Origin: Aquabacterium soli
GTDB taxonomy: Bacteria; Pseudomonadota; Gammaproteobacteria; Burkholderiales; Burkholderiaceae_C
Length of the DNA: 64,000 bases
Direction of reading: 5' to 3'
Assembly: GCF_003933735.1 (NCBI RefSeq)
Contig: NZ_RSED01000009.1
Coordinates: 1 to 64,000 of the forward strand
Positions 1 to 8,942 of the stretch are shown here, in pieces. The notes under the pieces are model-generated. The model was not told where the DNA came from and did not search any database. It saw only the letters and a program-made list of their open reading frames with translations. The number at the start of each line of letters is the position of its first letter. Positions within the stretch are counted from its first letter, which is position 1. The translations under genes were made by a program, and so were the position numbers.

Positions 1-219
1 GGAATTTGCCCTACAGAACGCATGAAAAGCCGGGGCAAGGCCGCCCAGACAAAAGCGCTGCAAACACAGGGCGTTTCCGCATCGCGGGGCAGGCTACCGA
101 TCAGGCGGTTCCGGGGGTGTGGCGCATCCCACTTCTTAGGGGGATGCTCCAAGTGTGCCCAGGCGTGATCTGCATGGTATTTTCAACGCCTTGCGCCACC
201 GCCACTCAAGAGCCCCGCC
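1..219. other. Leader region with no gene recognised
   Basis: No reading frame here has convincing coding character, and no start with a good ribosome site was seen. It may hold the promoter of the following gene or the 3' flank of a gene outside the window. Confidence 0.4.
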
Positions 220-1386
220 ATGCCGATCATCGACCTGCCAGCCGAACTCACCAAGAGCTTCTGGGACAAGAAGAAAGGCGCGCTCGATGGCGCCGGGCTG
301 GACGACACCCTCAAGGCCTTTCAGAAGAAGCACGAGGCCGTGGACTGGCCCAAACTGGCCGAGGGCTGGAGCAAGGCCGCGGGCAAGGACCCGTCCAAGC
401 TCAAGGCCCTGCATGAGGCCCTGGACAAGCTCTACCGGGCCAAGGCCTCGCCGCTCAAGCTCGAGGCCACTGCCCTGGCCAGCGCTGCCGACAAGGCCGC
501 CAAGGCCAAGGATGCGGCCAAGCCCCGCAAGGATGCCTGCACGCTGATCGCCAAGGAGGCGCTGGCCTATGCCAAGGCCGTGGGCGCAGGGCTCGATGCG
601 CTGGAGCAGGAGCTTGTCACCGCGCTCAAGGCCCTGCCCAAAGAGAGCGAGTCGGACGAGGAAGAGGGCGAGGACGAACCCGCCAACGCCCTGCTGGACC
701 CGGACCGCCTGCTCAAGCAGCTCAAGCTGTGCAAGGCGGATCCGGCGCGCCAGGTCTTCTTCGCCTACCTGGACAACAACAAGGACGACCCCCACCTGGC
801 CGTGCACCCCAGGACGAACGGCCGATCGATGACCGCCAAGCTGGTCAAGGATGTCGGCATCAAGACGGGCGCCTTCGGCCTGCTGTCGCTGGACGGGATG
901 CTGCTCAAGCTGGTGGTCGAGAAAAAATACGGCGGCCTGGTCAAGCGCATCCGCATCCCCATCCGCAAGTGCGGTTTCAAGATCGGCAAGGTGCTGCTGG
1001 TCGACGAAGCCGGCCAGACGCTGGACCAGGATGATGAAGACAGCGCGACGACCCCCGAGGCGGCCCCCACCGCGGCCACCAAGCCCGCCGCAGGGGATCT
1101 GCTCCAGCTGTGGGCCAAGGTGCGCAACGATGCTGTGGGCATCCTCAAGGGCGTGGCCAAGGACATCGCCGAGCTCAAGGATCCGGAATCGGCCAAGGCC
1201 GTGATGGAGATCAGCGCCGTGGTGAAGAACCTCCCGGCCGAGCCGCGCACCTCTCAGCAGGTGGCCGAACTGGTGCGCTACCTCGACAAGGACGACGTGG
1301 TGCTGGACGTGTCGGAGTTCGCCTCTGACATCCGGACCCCGCTGCTCAAGGTGCTCGCGCAACTGCACAAGGCCTTGCCGGCCTGA
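220..1386 (+). CDS. Hypothetical protein, helical, lysine-rich
   Basis: A 388-residue protein that I do not recognise. It has no signal peptide or membrane segment. The N-terminal 140 residues are Ala/Lys/Leu-rich and predicted helical, followed by a short acidic linker at about residues 142-153. A mixed alpha/beta middle part contains basic strands (about 230-250), a Pro/Thr/Ala linker follows, and the last 100 residues are helical again. It is the first of four closely spaced same-strand genes; the next begins about 70 nt downstream and encodes a zincin-like protein. A role as chaperone, immunity or structural partner of that protein is possible but only inferred from position. Confidence 0.6.
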   Translation: MPIIDLPAELTKSFWDKKKGALDGAGLDDTLKAFQKKHEAVDWPKLAEGWSKAAGKDPSKLKALHEALDKLYRAKASPLKLEATALASAADKAAKAKDAAKPRKDACTLIAKEALAYAKAVGAGLDALEQELVTALKALPKESESDEEEGEDEPANALLDPDRLLKQLKLCKADPARQVFFAYLDNNKDDPHLAVHPRTNGRSMTAKLVKDVGIKTGAFGLLSLDGMLLKLVVEKKYGGLVKRIRIPIRKCGFKIGKVLLVDEAGQTLDQDDEDSATTPEAAPTAATKPAAGDLLQLWAKVRNDAVGILKGVAKDIAELKDPESAKAVMEISAVVKNLPAEPRTSQQVAELVRYLDKDDVVLDVSEFASDIRTPLLKVLAQLHKALPA

Positions 1387-1457
1387 GTCCGCACCTGTCG
1401 AACCCGGGCAGATCGTGCCCCTCAAGCCCTTCCCCTGAACTCCTTCCCGTACCTGCC

Positions 1458-3416
1458 GTGCCTCATCCACGTTCCCTCGTGGGCAAGTTGTTGCTCAAGA
1501 AAAAGTCCGCCGCATCCGGTACCGCCACCGGCGGACCGCCTGCCGACCAGCCCTCACCCCCTTCCGATGCCGATCAGAAGCTGGCGCAGGCCCGCCAGAA
1601 GATCCAGCGGAGCCTCGACACCCTGGGCCAGGACATCAACGCCCTGTCGGTCGACGCGCTGAAGGTGCCGCTGGACCGCCTGGCCACGACGCTGCGTGCG
1701 CACATGGCCACGCTGGACACCCTGCCCGATTCTGCTGCCCGCGCCAGCCGGCTGATGCAGATCGGCGAAGGTGGCGCACGCCTGCAGCAGGAGCTGGCCA
1801 AGGTCCGCGACCGCATCGCCGAGGTCCGCCAGCACCAGGCCGACTGGGCCGAGCAACCCACGGCCGCGCTGCAGCGCGCCCTGGGCCGCGCGTCGGCCGG
1901 CACCCGCTCGACCTTGCTGCCCGAGCTGACCCGCGCCCAGGTCCTGGTGCGGGACGCCCGCGCTGCGCTGCAGGCCGGCCGCCTGGACGAGGCCGATGCC
2001 AAGGCCACCGAGGCCTACTGGGTCTGCGACGACGCCACCAAGCGCATCGCCACGCTTGAGAAGCTGGACGTGGTCCGCACGGCGCACGGCCAGGCGGCCA
2101 CCTTGCTGCGCCAGCTCAAGTCCCATCCCCAGCATGCCAAGGCCTTCGCGGCCCTGTCGGCGCAGTTCGAAGGCGTTGTCAACCAGGCCCGTGGGCTGCT
2201 GACCACCGGCGAGGCTGCAGACCCGGCCCTGCTCGAGGACATCGTCACCGAACTGAAGCAGGCCGAACGCGTGGCGGGCAAGTCACTCGCCGAGTACGAC
2301 GACTACCAGCGGCAGTACAAGCAGATCGACACCCAGCTCAAGGCCCTCAAGGCGCATCCGCAGGCGCAGGCCATCCACGCCGAGACCACCCAGATCGACC
2401 TGGGCCTGCTGGGCGCAGACAACCTGGGCGCCCACGTGCAGGGCGGCTGGCACCGTGCCAAGGTGGCCCTGGCCCCGCTGGCCGGGCAATGTGCCCAGGC
2501 CAAGGCGCTGGCCGACAAGCTGGGCAAGGCCGCCGCGCAATTGCCGGTGCTCACGAAGAAGCTGGAAGACAAGGGCATCGCCAAGGATGATGTCGCCCGC
2601 GTGGCCAACATGGCGCACAAGCTTCTGGTCGAGGAGAACTGCGACGCCGAGACGGCCGTCGAGATGGCGCAGTCGGCCCACAAGTTCACCGGCGAAGGCC
2701 TGGACGAGCCCGACGCCTTGCGATCGGCCCGTGTCAAGCGGGTGCTGATGGGCGACAAGGGTGTCACCGAAGAACACGCCCACGCCATCGGCAAGAGCGT
2801 GCGCGCCCGCGGCACCGCCTCCATCGAGGACATCCAGTGCGTGGCCGACCAGATGAAGCGCATGTCACCCAAGGCACTCGAGGCCCTCAACGACGCGGGC
2901 GTGGTCACCGGCATTTGCCGCGGCCCGGTCACCGACATGGTGCCCGAGCTGGCCGACGTCAACCCTCGTGGATGGGGCGACCGGACCTGGGACGAGGTGC
3001 CGGGGTGCTACATGGGCAGCAAGAAGACCGTCATCGTCGGCACCATGGACGACGGCAACGGCCAGCGCAAGGTGCCCGGGGAGGGCGAAGGCCCGGTCCC
3101 CCACGGCACGCCTGACCTGTTGGGCCACGAGGCCGGCCATGCCTTCGACGCGGCCGGTGGCGGCAGCAAGCGCCATGACCCGCGCTTTGTCGCGGCCCGC
3201 ACCCGGGACCTGGCCGAGGCGCCCCCCAAGGGGCTGACCCCGGGGCGTGACGATTACTTCATGACCAACGTCGAAAGTCCGACAGGCAACCAGACGGGGG
3301 ACGATGGCGCCCGCTCGGAATCCTTCGCGGAAAGCTTCGCGCTGCACTTCGGCGGCCACAGCGCCAAGTGGCCGAACATGCTGAAATTCTGGCAAAGCAA
3401 CCCTTGGGGTGTCTGA
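1458..3416 (+). CDS. Large helical protein with C-terminal zincin (HEAGH) domain
   Basis: A 652-residue protein starting at GTG. Roughly residues 30-420 are long Ala/Leu/Gln-rich helices, probably coiled coil. The C-terminal ~170 residues resemble a zinc metallopeptidase: HEAGH at residues 557-561 supplies two zinc-binding histidines and the general-base glutamate, and a downstream ESFAESFALHF segment could give the third ligand, as in gluzincins of the anthrax lethal-factor-like type. There is no signal peptide. A helical delivery or scaffold region followed by a C-terminal peptidase resembles bacterial effector or toxin architecture, but no secretion gene is in view. The metallopeptidase call rests on the motif; substrate and role are unknown. 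Confidence 0.65.
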   Translation: MPHPRSLVGKLLLKKKSAASGTATGGPPADQPSPPSDADQKLAQARQKIQRSLDTLGQDINALSVDALKVPLDRLATTLRAHMATLDTLPDSAARASRLMQIGEGGARLQQELAKVRDRIAEVRQHQADWAEQPTAALQRALGRASAGTRSTLLPELTRAQVLVRDARAALQAGRLDEADAKATEAYWVCDDATKRIATLEKLDVVRTAHGQAATLLRQLKSHPQHAKAFAALSAQFEGVVNQARGLLTTGEAADPALLEDIVTELKQAERVAGKSLAEYDDYQRQYKQIDTQLKALKAHPQAQAIHAETTQIDLGLLGADNLGAHVQGGWHRAKVALAPLAGQCAQAKALADKLGKAAAQLPVLTKKLEDKGIAKDDVARVANMAHKLLVEENCDAETAVEMAQSAHKFTGEGLDEPDALRSARVKRVLMGDKGVTEEHAHAIGKSVRARGTASIEDIQCVADQMKRMSPKALEALNDAGVVTGICRGPVTDMVPELADVNPRGWGDRTWDEVPGCYMGSKKTVIVGTMDDGNGQRKVPGEGEGPVPHGTPDLLGHEAGHAFDAAGGGSKRHDPRFVAARTRDLAEAPPKGLTPGRDDYFMTNVESPTGNQTGDDGARSESFAESFALHFGGHSAKWPNMLKFWQSNPWGV

Positions 3417-3445
3417 CGACACCATCACGACACTCGAGATCATCC

Positions 3446-3724
3446 ATGAGCAACACCCCCTCTGGCATTCCACCCCGCCCCGTGCACATGCCGCCCGCGC
3501 CGCCTGAGCAGCCCGAGCAGCCCTATGTGGGCTCGGCCCACATGCGCGAGGACGGCACCCTCGAACTGCGGCTCCGGGCCGAAGCGCCGGGCGAGATCCT
3601 GGGCGAGGCCATGTTCATCGTCAAACCAGATGACCCGCGCCATGCCGGCTTGGTCGACCACCTGGGCGGCATCAGCGCCGGTGGTTACGCACCGGTGCGG
3701 CCCATCCCTTCAGGCGTGCTGTGA
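3446..3724 (+). CDS. Small hypothetical protein, proline-rich N-terminus
   Basis: A 92-residue protein starting at the ATG at 3446, about 30 nt after the zincin gene. The first 30 residues are Pro-rich and probably disordered. The rest, around residues 32-92, looks like a small beta-rich domain (EDGTLELRLRAEAPGE and following). The stop codon overlaps the GTG start of the next gene in a GTGA arrangement, so the two are probably translationally coupled. I do not recognise the family. An alternative upstream start would overlap the previous gene and is less likely. Confidence 0.55.
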   Translation: MSNTPSGIPPRPVHMPPAPPEQPEQPYVGSAHMREDGTLELRLRAEAPGEILGEAMFIVKPDDPRHAGLVDHLGGISAGGYAPVRPIPSGVL

Positions 3725-4383
3725 GCACGCCGCCGGGCGGCCCCGATCCGGTCCAGCTGGACTGTCCGCAATGCGGGCCATCGGTGGTCGTGCAGGCACA
3801 TCGGCACATCGATGCCGACCATGACACGGGCTTGCGCCAGGCCATCCTCCAGGACACCCTCCAACAGGTGGAGTGCCCGCATTGCCAGGCCCTGGTGCGG
3901 GCCGAGCCCCGGCTGACTTACGCGGAGATCGCGCGTGGCTTGTGGGTGGCGGCCTTTCCGCATGAACAGCTCGGCGCCTGGCAGACGCTGGAGCCCGGCG
4001 CTCTGGACGCCCTGCGGCAGGTGCAAGGCCCGAATGCCCGTGGCACCGAGCGCGTCGTGTTCGGCTGGCGCGCGCTGCGCGAAAAACTGCTGGCCGCCGA
4101 TGCCGGCCTGGACGACGTCACCCTGGAAAAACTCAAGCTGCTGCTGATGCGCGACATGCAGGCGCCGCCGCTGCCCTTGGGCGCGGAGTTGCGCCTGAGC
4201 GAGGTGTCCGCGCAGAGCCTCATCGTCACCGTGCTCGACCGCCAGGGGCGGCCTCTGGAAAACCTGGACGTGCCGCACGACCTGCTGGCGGACATCACGG
4301 CCGATCCCGAAGGTTGGGCCCCCCTGGACAGCGATCTCCGCGCCGGCCCCTTCGTGGACGTGCAGCGCCTGGTCCGCGGCTGA
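3721..4383 (+). CDS. CpXC-domain protein
   Basis: A 220-residue protein starting at GTG, overlapping the previous stop. Two CPxC knuckles, C15/C18 and C52/C55, are separated by a ~30-residue stretch with His and acidic residues. This matches the CpXC domain, a presumed zinc-binding fold of unknown function found beside varied accessory genes. The C-terminal ~130 residues are predicted alpha/beta and unrecognised. It closes the four-gene unit with the zincin-like protein. The domain call is by motif pattern only. Confidence 0.6.
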   Translation: MSTPPGGPDPVQLDCPQCGPSVVVQAHRHIDADHDTGLRQAILQDTLQQVECPHCQALVRAEPRLTYAEIARGLWVAAFPHEQLGAWQTLEPGALDALRQVQGPNARGTERVVFGWRALREKLLAADAGLDDVTLEKLKLLLMRDMQAPPLPLGAELRLSEVSAQSLIVTVLDRQGRPLENLDVPHDLLADITADPEGWAPLDSDLRAGPFVDVQRLVRG

Positions 4384-4559
4384 GACTCGCCCGGCTTCAA
4401 GTCCCTGGCGGCATCCGTGTCGAAACAGGGTTCACCATCCCGTCGCACACCGGGCGCTATGCTGGTCCATGCGGTCATCCGTCCGGATTTCCCCGGAATT
4501 TGTCCTGTTTTGCCCCCAAAGACGCCGGCGCAGGGCCAGGACATAGCGATTCCCAATCA

Positions 4560-4584
4560 GGCGAATTTGTTCAATCAATTCGCC
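4560..4584 (+). promoter_or_regulatory. Inverted repeat upstream of ahpC (candidate OxyR/LysR-type site)
   Basis: A perfect 8-bp inverted repeat (GGCGAATT and AATTCGCC, 9-nt spacer) lies just upstream of a plausible -10 element TAAGAT at 4603-4608 that has no good -35. This arrangement fits an activator-dependent promoter, and OxyR commonly controls ahpC. The full OxyR consensus is not evident, so the regulator is inferred. Confidence 0.35.
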
Positions 4585-4649
4585 ATATGGCATGCGCTGG
4601 CCTAAGATTCATCCATCACTTCTTCACACCACCAACAGGAAAACAAGCC

Positions 4650-5225
4650 ATGAGCCTGATCAACACGCAAGTCCAGCCGTTCAAGACCGAAGCCTTCGTG
4701 AACCGCGGCGGCAAGGGTGAATTCATCACCGTCACCAACGAAAGCCTCAAGGGCAAGTGGTCCGTCCTGATCTTCATGCCGGCCGCCTTCACCTTCAACT
4801 GCCCGACCGAGATCGAAGACGCCGCCAACAGCTACGAAGAGTTCCAGAAGGCTGGCGCCGAGGTCTACATCGTCACCACCGACACGCACTTCTCGCACAA
4901 GGTGTGGCACGAGACCTCCGACGCTGTCGGCAAGGCCAAGTTCCCCCTGGTCGGCGACCCCACGCACCAGCTGACCAACGCCTTCGGCGTGCACATCCCT
5001 GAAGAAGGCCTGGCACTGCGCGGCACCTTCATCATCAACCCCGAAGGCCAGATCAAGACCGCTGAAATCCACAGCAACGAGATCGCCCGTGACGTGTCGG
5101 AAACCGTGCGCAAGCTCAAGGCTGCCCAGTTCACCGCCGCCAACCCCGGCCAGGTTTGCCCCGCCAAGTGGAAGGAAGGCGCCAAGACCCTGACGCCTTC
5201 GCTGGACCTGGTCGGCAAGATCTGA
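4650..5225 (+). CDS. ahpC: Alkyl hydroperoxide reductase subunit C (peroxiredoxin)
   Basis: A 191-residue typical 2-Cys peroxiredoxin that reduces H2O2 and organic hydroperoxides in the cytoplasm using electrons from AhpF. The peroxidatic cysteine is C51 in FNCPTE and the resolving cysteine is C170 in GQVCPAKW, the usual AhpC spacing. The start at 4650 gives the family's MSLINT-type N-terminus; an in-frame extension to about 4314 is open but unlike the family. It is followed by ahpF after about 200 nt, the usual pairing. Induction by peroxide via OxyR is likely from family knowledge, with a candidate upstream site at 4560-4584. Confidence 0.97.
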   Translation: MSLINTQVQPFKTEAFVNRGGKGEFITVTNESLKGKWSVLIFMPAAFTFNCPTEIEDAANSYEEFQKAGAEVYIVTTDTHFSHKVWHETSDAVGKAKFPLVGDPTHQLTNAFGVHIPEEGLALRGTFIINPEGQIKTAEIHSNEIARDVSETVRKLKAAQFTAANPGQVCPAKWKEGAKTLTPSLDLVGKI

Positions 5226-5429
5226 TCGACACCTGTTCGATCCATTGAACCCCCGGTGCTGAGGCTCCACCTCGACATCACGACCCCCAAGGGGTTGTCC
5301 CTGCGGGCCCACGAGGCCTGCCGGGCAGCCTCGCCTCAGCCCCTCGCAGGCCTTCCATCGCACCCCGGGAGGCCAGCTGCCAAAGTCGCTTGAAAAGAAG
5401 CACATCTTCTAGAAGAAAGGATGCACACC

Positions 5430-6989
5430 ATGCTGGACGACACCCTCAAGGCCCAACTCGGCGCCTACCTGGAGCGCGTGACGCAACCCTTCGAAATCGT
5501 GGCTTCGCTGAGCGACTCTGAGAGCTCCCGCGACACGCTCGAGCTGCTGCAGACCATCGTCGGCCTGCGCAGCGACAAGATCACCCTGCGCACCGACGGC
5601 CAGGACGCGCGCAAGCCGTCCTTCACGCTGCAACGCGCAGGCACCAACACCAGCCTGCGCTTTGCCGGCCTGCCGCTGGGCCACGAGTTCACCTCGCTGG
5701 TGCTGGCGCTGCTGTGGACCGGCGGCCACCCGCCCAAGGTCGAGCAATCCATCATCGACCAGATCAAGGCCCTGGACCGCGACCTCGAGTTCGAGGTCTA
5801 CATGTCCCTGACCTGCCACAACTGCCCCGATGTGGTGCAGGCGCTCAGCCTGATGGCCGTGCTCAACCCGCGCATCAAGACCACCGTCATCGAAGGCGGC
5901 ACCTTCCAGGAAGAGGTCGAGAAGCGCGAAGTGATGGCCGTTCCCATGGTCTACCAGGGCGGCCAGGTCTTCGGCTCGGGCCGCATGACCATCGAAGAGA
6001 TCCTGGGCAAGGTGGACACCGGCGCGGCCGATCGCCTGGCCTCCGAACTCTCGGCCAAGGCCCCTTATGACGTGCTGATCGTCGGCGGCGGCCCGGCCGG
6101 TGCCGCGGCGGCCGTGTACGCCGCCCGCAAGGGCATCCGCACCGGCGTGGCGGCCGAGCGCTTCGGCGGCCAGGTCAATGACACGCTGGCCATCGAGAAC
6201 TACATCTCGGTGCTGGAAACCGACGGCCCCAAGTTCGCCATGGGCCTGGAAGCCCACGCCCGTGCCTACGACGTGGACATCATGAACCTGCAGCGGGCCG
6301 AAGCCATCGTGCCGGCGGCGCAGCCGGGTGGCCTGGTCGAGGTCAAGCTGGCCAATGGCGGCTCGCTCAAGGGCAAGACGGTGATCATCTCCACCGGCGC
6401 GCGCTGGCGCAATGTGAACGTGCCCGGCGAGCAGGAGTACCGCAACAAGGGTGTGGCCTACTGCCCGCACTGTGACGGCCCGCTGTTCAAGGGCAAGCGC
6501 ACGGCCGTGATCGGCGGCGGCAACTCGGGTGTCGAGGCGGCCATCGACCTGGCCGGCATCGTCGCCCACGTGACGCTGATCGAGTTCGCCGACCAGCTCA
6601 AGGCCGATGCCGTGCTGGTCAGCAAGCTCCAGAGCCTGCCCAACGTGACCATCCACACCAACGCCCAGACCACCGAGATCACCGGCGAGGCGGGCAAGGT
6701 CAATGGCCTGAAGTACAAGGACCGCGCCACCGGCGTGGAGCACCTGGTGCCGCTGGAAGGCGTGTTCGTGCAGATCGGCCTGGTGCCCAACACCGAATGG
6801 CTCAAGGGCACGGTCGAGCTGTCGCGCTTCGGCGAGATCATCGTCGACGCCAAGGGCGCCACCAATGTGCCGGGCGTGTTCGCCGCGGGCGACGCCACCA
6901 CGGTGCCGTTCAAGCAGATCGTCATCGCGGCGGGTGATGGTGCCAAGGCGGCGCTGGCGGCGTTTGATCACCTGATCCGCCACGGGTAA
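5430..6989 (+). CDS. ahpF: Alkyl hydroperoxide reductase subunit F
   Basis: A 519-residue flavoprotein disulfide reductase that passes electrons from NADH through FAD and two CxxC centres to AhpC. Starting at 5430 ([10 protein letters not shown]), CHNC falls at residues 129-132 and CPHC at 345-348, the same numbering as the E. coli enzyme. The FAD-binding GGGPAG is at about 217-222 and the NADH-site GGGNSG at about 358-363. The purine-rich AGAAAGGA ends at 5421, so it abuts the ATG at 5421 but sits 9 nt from 5430, favouring the latter. A strong terminator follows. Confidence 0.97.
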   Translation: MLDDTLKAQLGAYLERVTQPFEIVASLSDSESSRDTLELLQTIVGLRSDKITLRTDGQDARKPSFTLQRAGTNTSLRFAGLPLGHEFTSLVLALLWTGGHPPKVEQSIIDQIKALDRDLEFEVYMSLTCHNCPDVVQALSLMAVLNPRIKTTVIEGGTFQEEVEKREVMAVPMVYQGGQVFGSGRMTIEEILGKVDTGAADRLASELSAKAPYDVLIVGGGPAGAAAAVYAARKGIRTGVAAERFGGQVNDTLAIENYISVLETDGPKFAMGLEAHARAYDVDIMNLQRAEAIVPAAQPGGLVEVKLANGGSLKGKTVIISTGARWRNVNVPGEQEYRNKGVAYCPHCDGPLFKGKRTAVIGGGNSGVEAAIDLAGIVAHVTLIEFADQLKADAVLVSKLQSLPNVTIHTNAQTTEITGEAGKVNGLKYKDRATGVEHLVPLEGVFVQIGLVPNTEWLKGTVELSRFGEIIVDAKGATNVPGVFAAGDATTVPFKQIVIAAGDGAKAALAAFDHLIRHG

Positions 6990-7023
6990 CGGGCGTAGCC
7001 CCTGGCTCCTGGCGCGTGATGCG

Positions 7024-7054
7024 AAGGCCCGGCTCCCGCCGGGCCTTTCTGTTT
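7024..7054 (+). terminator. Rho-independent terminator after ahpF
   Basis: A perfect 10-bp stem (AAGGCCCGGC / GCCGGGCCTT) with a TCCC loop is followed by TCTGTTT. It lies 35 nt after the ahpF stop and should end the ahpC-ahpF transcript. Confidence 0.85.
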
Positions 7055-7182
7055 GGAATGCCATCCCGTCGTTCTACCCAGGAGTCGGGGGTAAACCCGA
7101 ATAACGGCGATCATTATTTCCGGCCTGGCTCGCTTCAAACCGGACAACGGGGCAGACGATACCGTGCAAACCCTGAATCAAG

Positions 7183-7236
7183 GGGGTCGAGCCCCAGGGT
7201 TGACCCCGACATAATTGATTCAATTCAAACGAATTG
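7183..7236. promoter_or_regulatory. Two inverted repeats upstream of first PEP-CTERM gene
   Basis: GGGGTC/GACCCC (7183-7188 and 7202-7207) and CAATTC-AAAC-GAATTG (7221-7236) lie between the ahpF terminator and the ribosome site AAGGAG at 7241. They could be operator or leader structures of the PEP-CTERM gene; no specific regulator is identified. Confidence 0.3.
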
Positions 7237-7253
7237 CTGCAAGGAGAAAGCAC

Positions 7254-7889
7254 ATGTCCAAGTTCATCAAGTCGTCCCTGCTTGCTGTGGCCACGGCGCT
7301 GTCCATGGGAGCGCACGCGGCACCCACGGCCTCCTATGATTTCTACAGCAATGGCGGTGGCTGGGTCGACAGCCTCACCAACTCGCTGAACTTCACGGCC
7401 AATGGCATCGGCCTGACGATCACGCCGGTGTCCACCAACTCTGATGCCAAGGTGGCGTACCGCTGGGATGGCATCGGCCTGAGCGCGGGCTTCCTGGAAC
7501 CCAATGAATTGAACAGCTCGCTGCTGCACACCCCTGGCGACGCGCTGCTGCTGTCCTTCAACCAGGCGGTGAGTTTGAACTCCGTGGCGTTCTCGCTGTG
7601 GGAGGGCAATTCGTTGGGCGCCCTCGACAAGGCGACCATCACCACCGGCGGCCAGACCTACGCCCTGAGCGCATCGCTCAACGACGGCGGCTTTTTCGTA
7701 GATACCTTCGGACTCACGGGTGTGATCCCCGCGGGCCAGTTCTTCGTGATCCAGGCGCAGGGTGACCTTTCATCGTTCCGCTTGGCCGGCCTGAACGTGA
7801 CTGCCGCCGTGCCTGAAGCGAGCACGACCGCGATGTTCGTTCTTGGACTGGCAGGTGTGGCGGCCGTGGTGCGACGCCGCAAGGTCTGA
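7254..7889 (+). CDS. PEP-CTERM sorting-domain protein (copy 1)
   Basis: A 211-residue exported protein. A signal peptide occupies about residues 1-22 (MSKFIKSSLL...AHA). The mature part is Gly/Ser/Asn-rich and predicted beta. The C-terminus is a PEP-CTERM signal: VPEAST, a hydrophobic helix (LGLAGVAAVV), then the basic tail RRRKV. Family knowledge says such proteins are processed by exosortase and linked to exopolysaccharide or the outer surface. The start has AAGGAG 8 nt upstream. The next gene is a same-length paralogue with the same N-terminus, a shared KVAYRWDGIG/KVAQRWDGIG segment and the same C-terminal signal, so this is a tandem duplication. No exosortase gene is in the window. Confidence 0.85.
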   Translation: MSKFIKSSLLAVATALSMGAHAAPTASYDFYSNGGGWVDSLTNSLNFTANGIGLTITPVSTNSDAKVAYRWDGIGLSAGFLEPNELNSSLLHTPGDALLLSFNQAVSLNSVAFSLWEGNSLGALDKATITTGGQTYALSASLNDGGFFVDTFGLTGVIPAGQFFVIQAQGDLSSFRLAGLNVTAAVPEASTTAMFVLGLAGVAAVVRRRKV

Positions 7890-7957
7890 GCATCCCAAGG
7901 GCGCGGGTTATACCGGGGGGCGTTCAATGCCTCTCGGATACAAACATTTAAGTATTC

Positions 7958-8009
7958 GGACATTTTTGTCCTGAAATGCCTTGTTCGCCCCCCAAGTGCG
8001 GGGGGCGAA
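7958..8009 (+). promoter_or_regulatory. Two consecutive hairpins between the PEP-CTERM paralogues
   Basis: GGACA-TTTT-TGTCC (7958-7971) is followed by a perfect 10-bp stem TTCGCCCCCC / GGGGGGCGAA with a 6-nt loop (7984-8009). The second ends 59 nt before the next start. Neither has a clean T-run, so they look more like a 5' leader structure, RNA-stability element or attenuator than a simple terminator. Confidence 0.45.
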
Positions 8010-8068
8010 GATGCACCCCCCTCGGCATAATTTCCTCAAATCCCTTCAATGTGCGAGGAGAAAGCCGA

Positions 8069-8704
8069 ATGTCCAAGTTCATCAAACCGTCTCTGTTGGC
8101 TGCTGCTGCAGCCTTGAGCCTGGCAACGTCCGGCGCCCACGCCGTGTCGTTCAATTTCTATCAGTCCAAGAATCTGAACAATCTTGTCGACACCAATTCC
8201 GCGGTGGTCAAGGTGAATTCAGGCGGTATTGGTCTGGCCCTGTCGGCCGTGTCGAACAGCTCTGGTGCCAAGGTCGCACAGCGCTGGGATGGTATCGGCG
8301 TGGACACCGGCTTGCTCGATGCCGGTGATCTCAACAGTGGCGTGCTGGGTTCCGACACCCTGCTGCTGACCTTCAACCAGACCGTGTCGCTGGGCTCCAT
8401 CGGCTTCTCGTCCTGGGACAAGGGCCTGTTCGGTGTCGGCGCCGACAAGGTTTCCATCACCACGGGTGGCAAGACCTACAACCTCAGCCTCAATGATGGC
8501 AAGTCGCCCTTGACGACCTTCAGCCTGGGTTCACTCGGACTGCAAGGTACAAGCTTCCTGATCCAGGCACAAGGCGCTTCTTCCTCGTTCCGTCTGGCCA
8601 ACCTGAATGTGACCGCCGTGCCCGAAGCCGGCACGGCCGCCATGCTGGGCCTGGGCCTGCTGGGTGTGGCGGTGGTGGCTCGTCGCCAATCCCGCAAGGC
8701 CTGA
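8069..8704 (+). CDS. PEP-CTERM sorting-domain protein (copy 2)
   Basis: A 211-residue paralogue of the preceding gene. It has a signal peptide MSKFIKPSLLAAAAALSLA...AHA, a beta-rich mature domain with SLGSIGFSSWD and ITTGGKTYNLSLNDG segments matching copy 1, and a C-terminal VPEAGT, hydrophobic helix and RRQSRKA tail. GAGGAGAAAG precedes the ATG. Divergence from copy 1 is clearly larger than for a very recent duplication. It is probably surface- or matrix-associated after exosortase processing. A strong terminator follows. Confidence 0.85.
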   Translation: MSKFIKPSLLAAAAALSLATSGAHAVSFNFYQSKNLNNLVDTNSAVVKVNSGGIGLALSAVSNSSGAKVAQRWDGIGVDTGLLDAGDLNSGVLGSDTLLLTFNQTVSLGSIGFSSWDKGLFGVGADKVSITTGGKTYNLSLNDGKSPLTTFSLGSLGLQGTSFLIQAQGASSSFRLANLNVTAVPEAGTAAMLGLGLLGVAVVARRQSRKA

Positions 8705-8751
8705 TCCGGGGGGCGCCACCGGGCGCCTGGCTGGTCATGCCCCGCTGTTCG

Positions 8752-8778
8752 AAAGCCCGCCCTGGTGGCGGGCTTTTT
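8752..8778 (+). terminator. Rho-independent terminator after PEP-CTERM copy 2
   Basis: A 10-bp stem AAAGCCCGCC / GGCGGGCTTT with a 5-nt loop is followed by TT. It lies 48 nt downstream of the stop. Confidence 0.85.
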
Positions 8779-8942
8779 CATTCCTGCCGCGAGGCCGGCA
8801 GGCGCGCTGGTGCCCCGTGGTGTGCACAAGTGCCGCCCGCGGGCATTTTTGTCCGCTTCCTGGCGTCATCCGCCGCTCAACCTGCCGCGTTGAACTCCGA
8901 AGACAGGGCTGTCCCTGTTCCTTGACTGACGGAGCCTTCGTG

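Noticed and set aside
136..1470. Long open frame antisense to the first gene
   Set aside because: It is the mirror of a high-GC coding strand; composition is Leu/Gly/Arg/His-rich and repetitive, with no motif or ribosome site. The same applies to long antisense frames at 5409-7064, 15325-18123 and 37766-39730.
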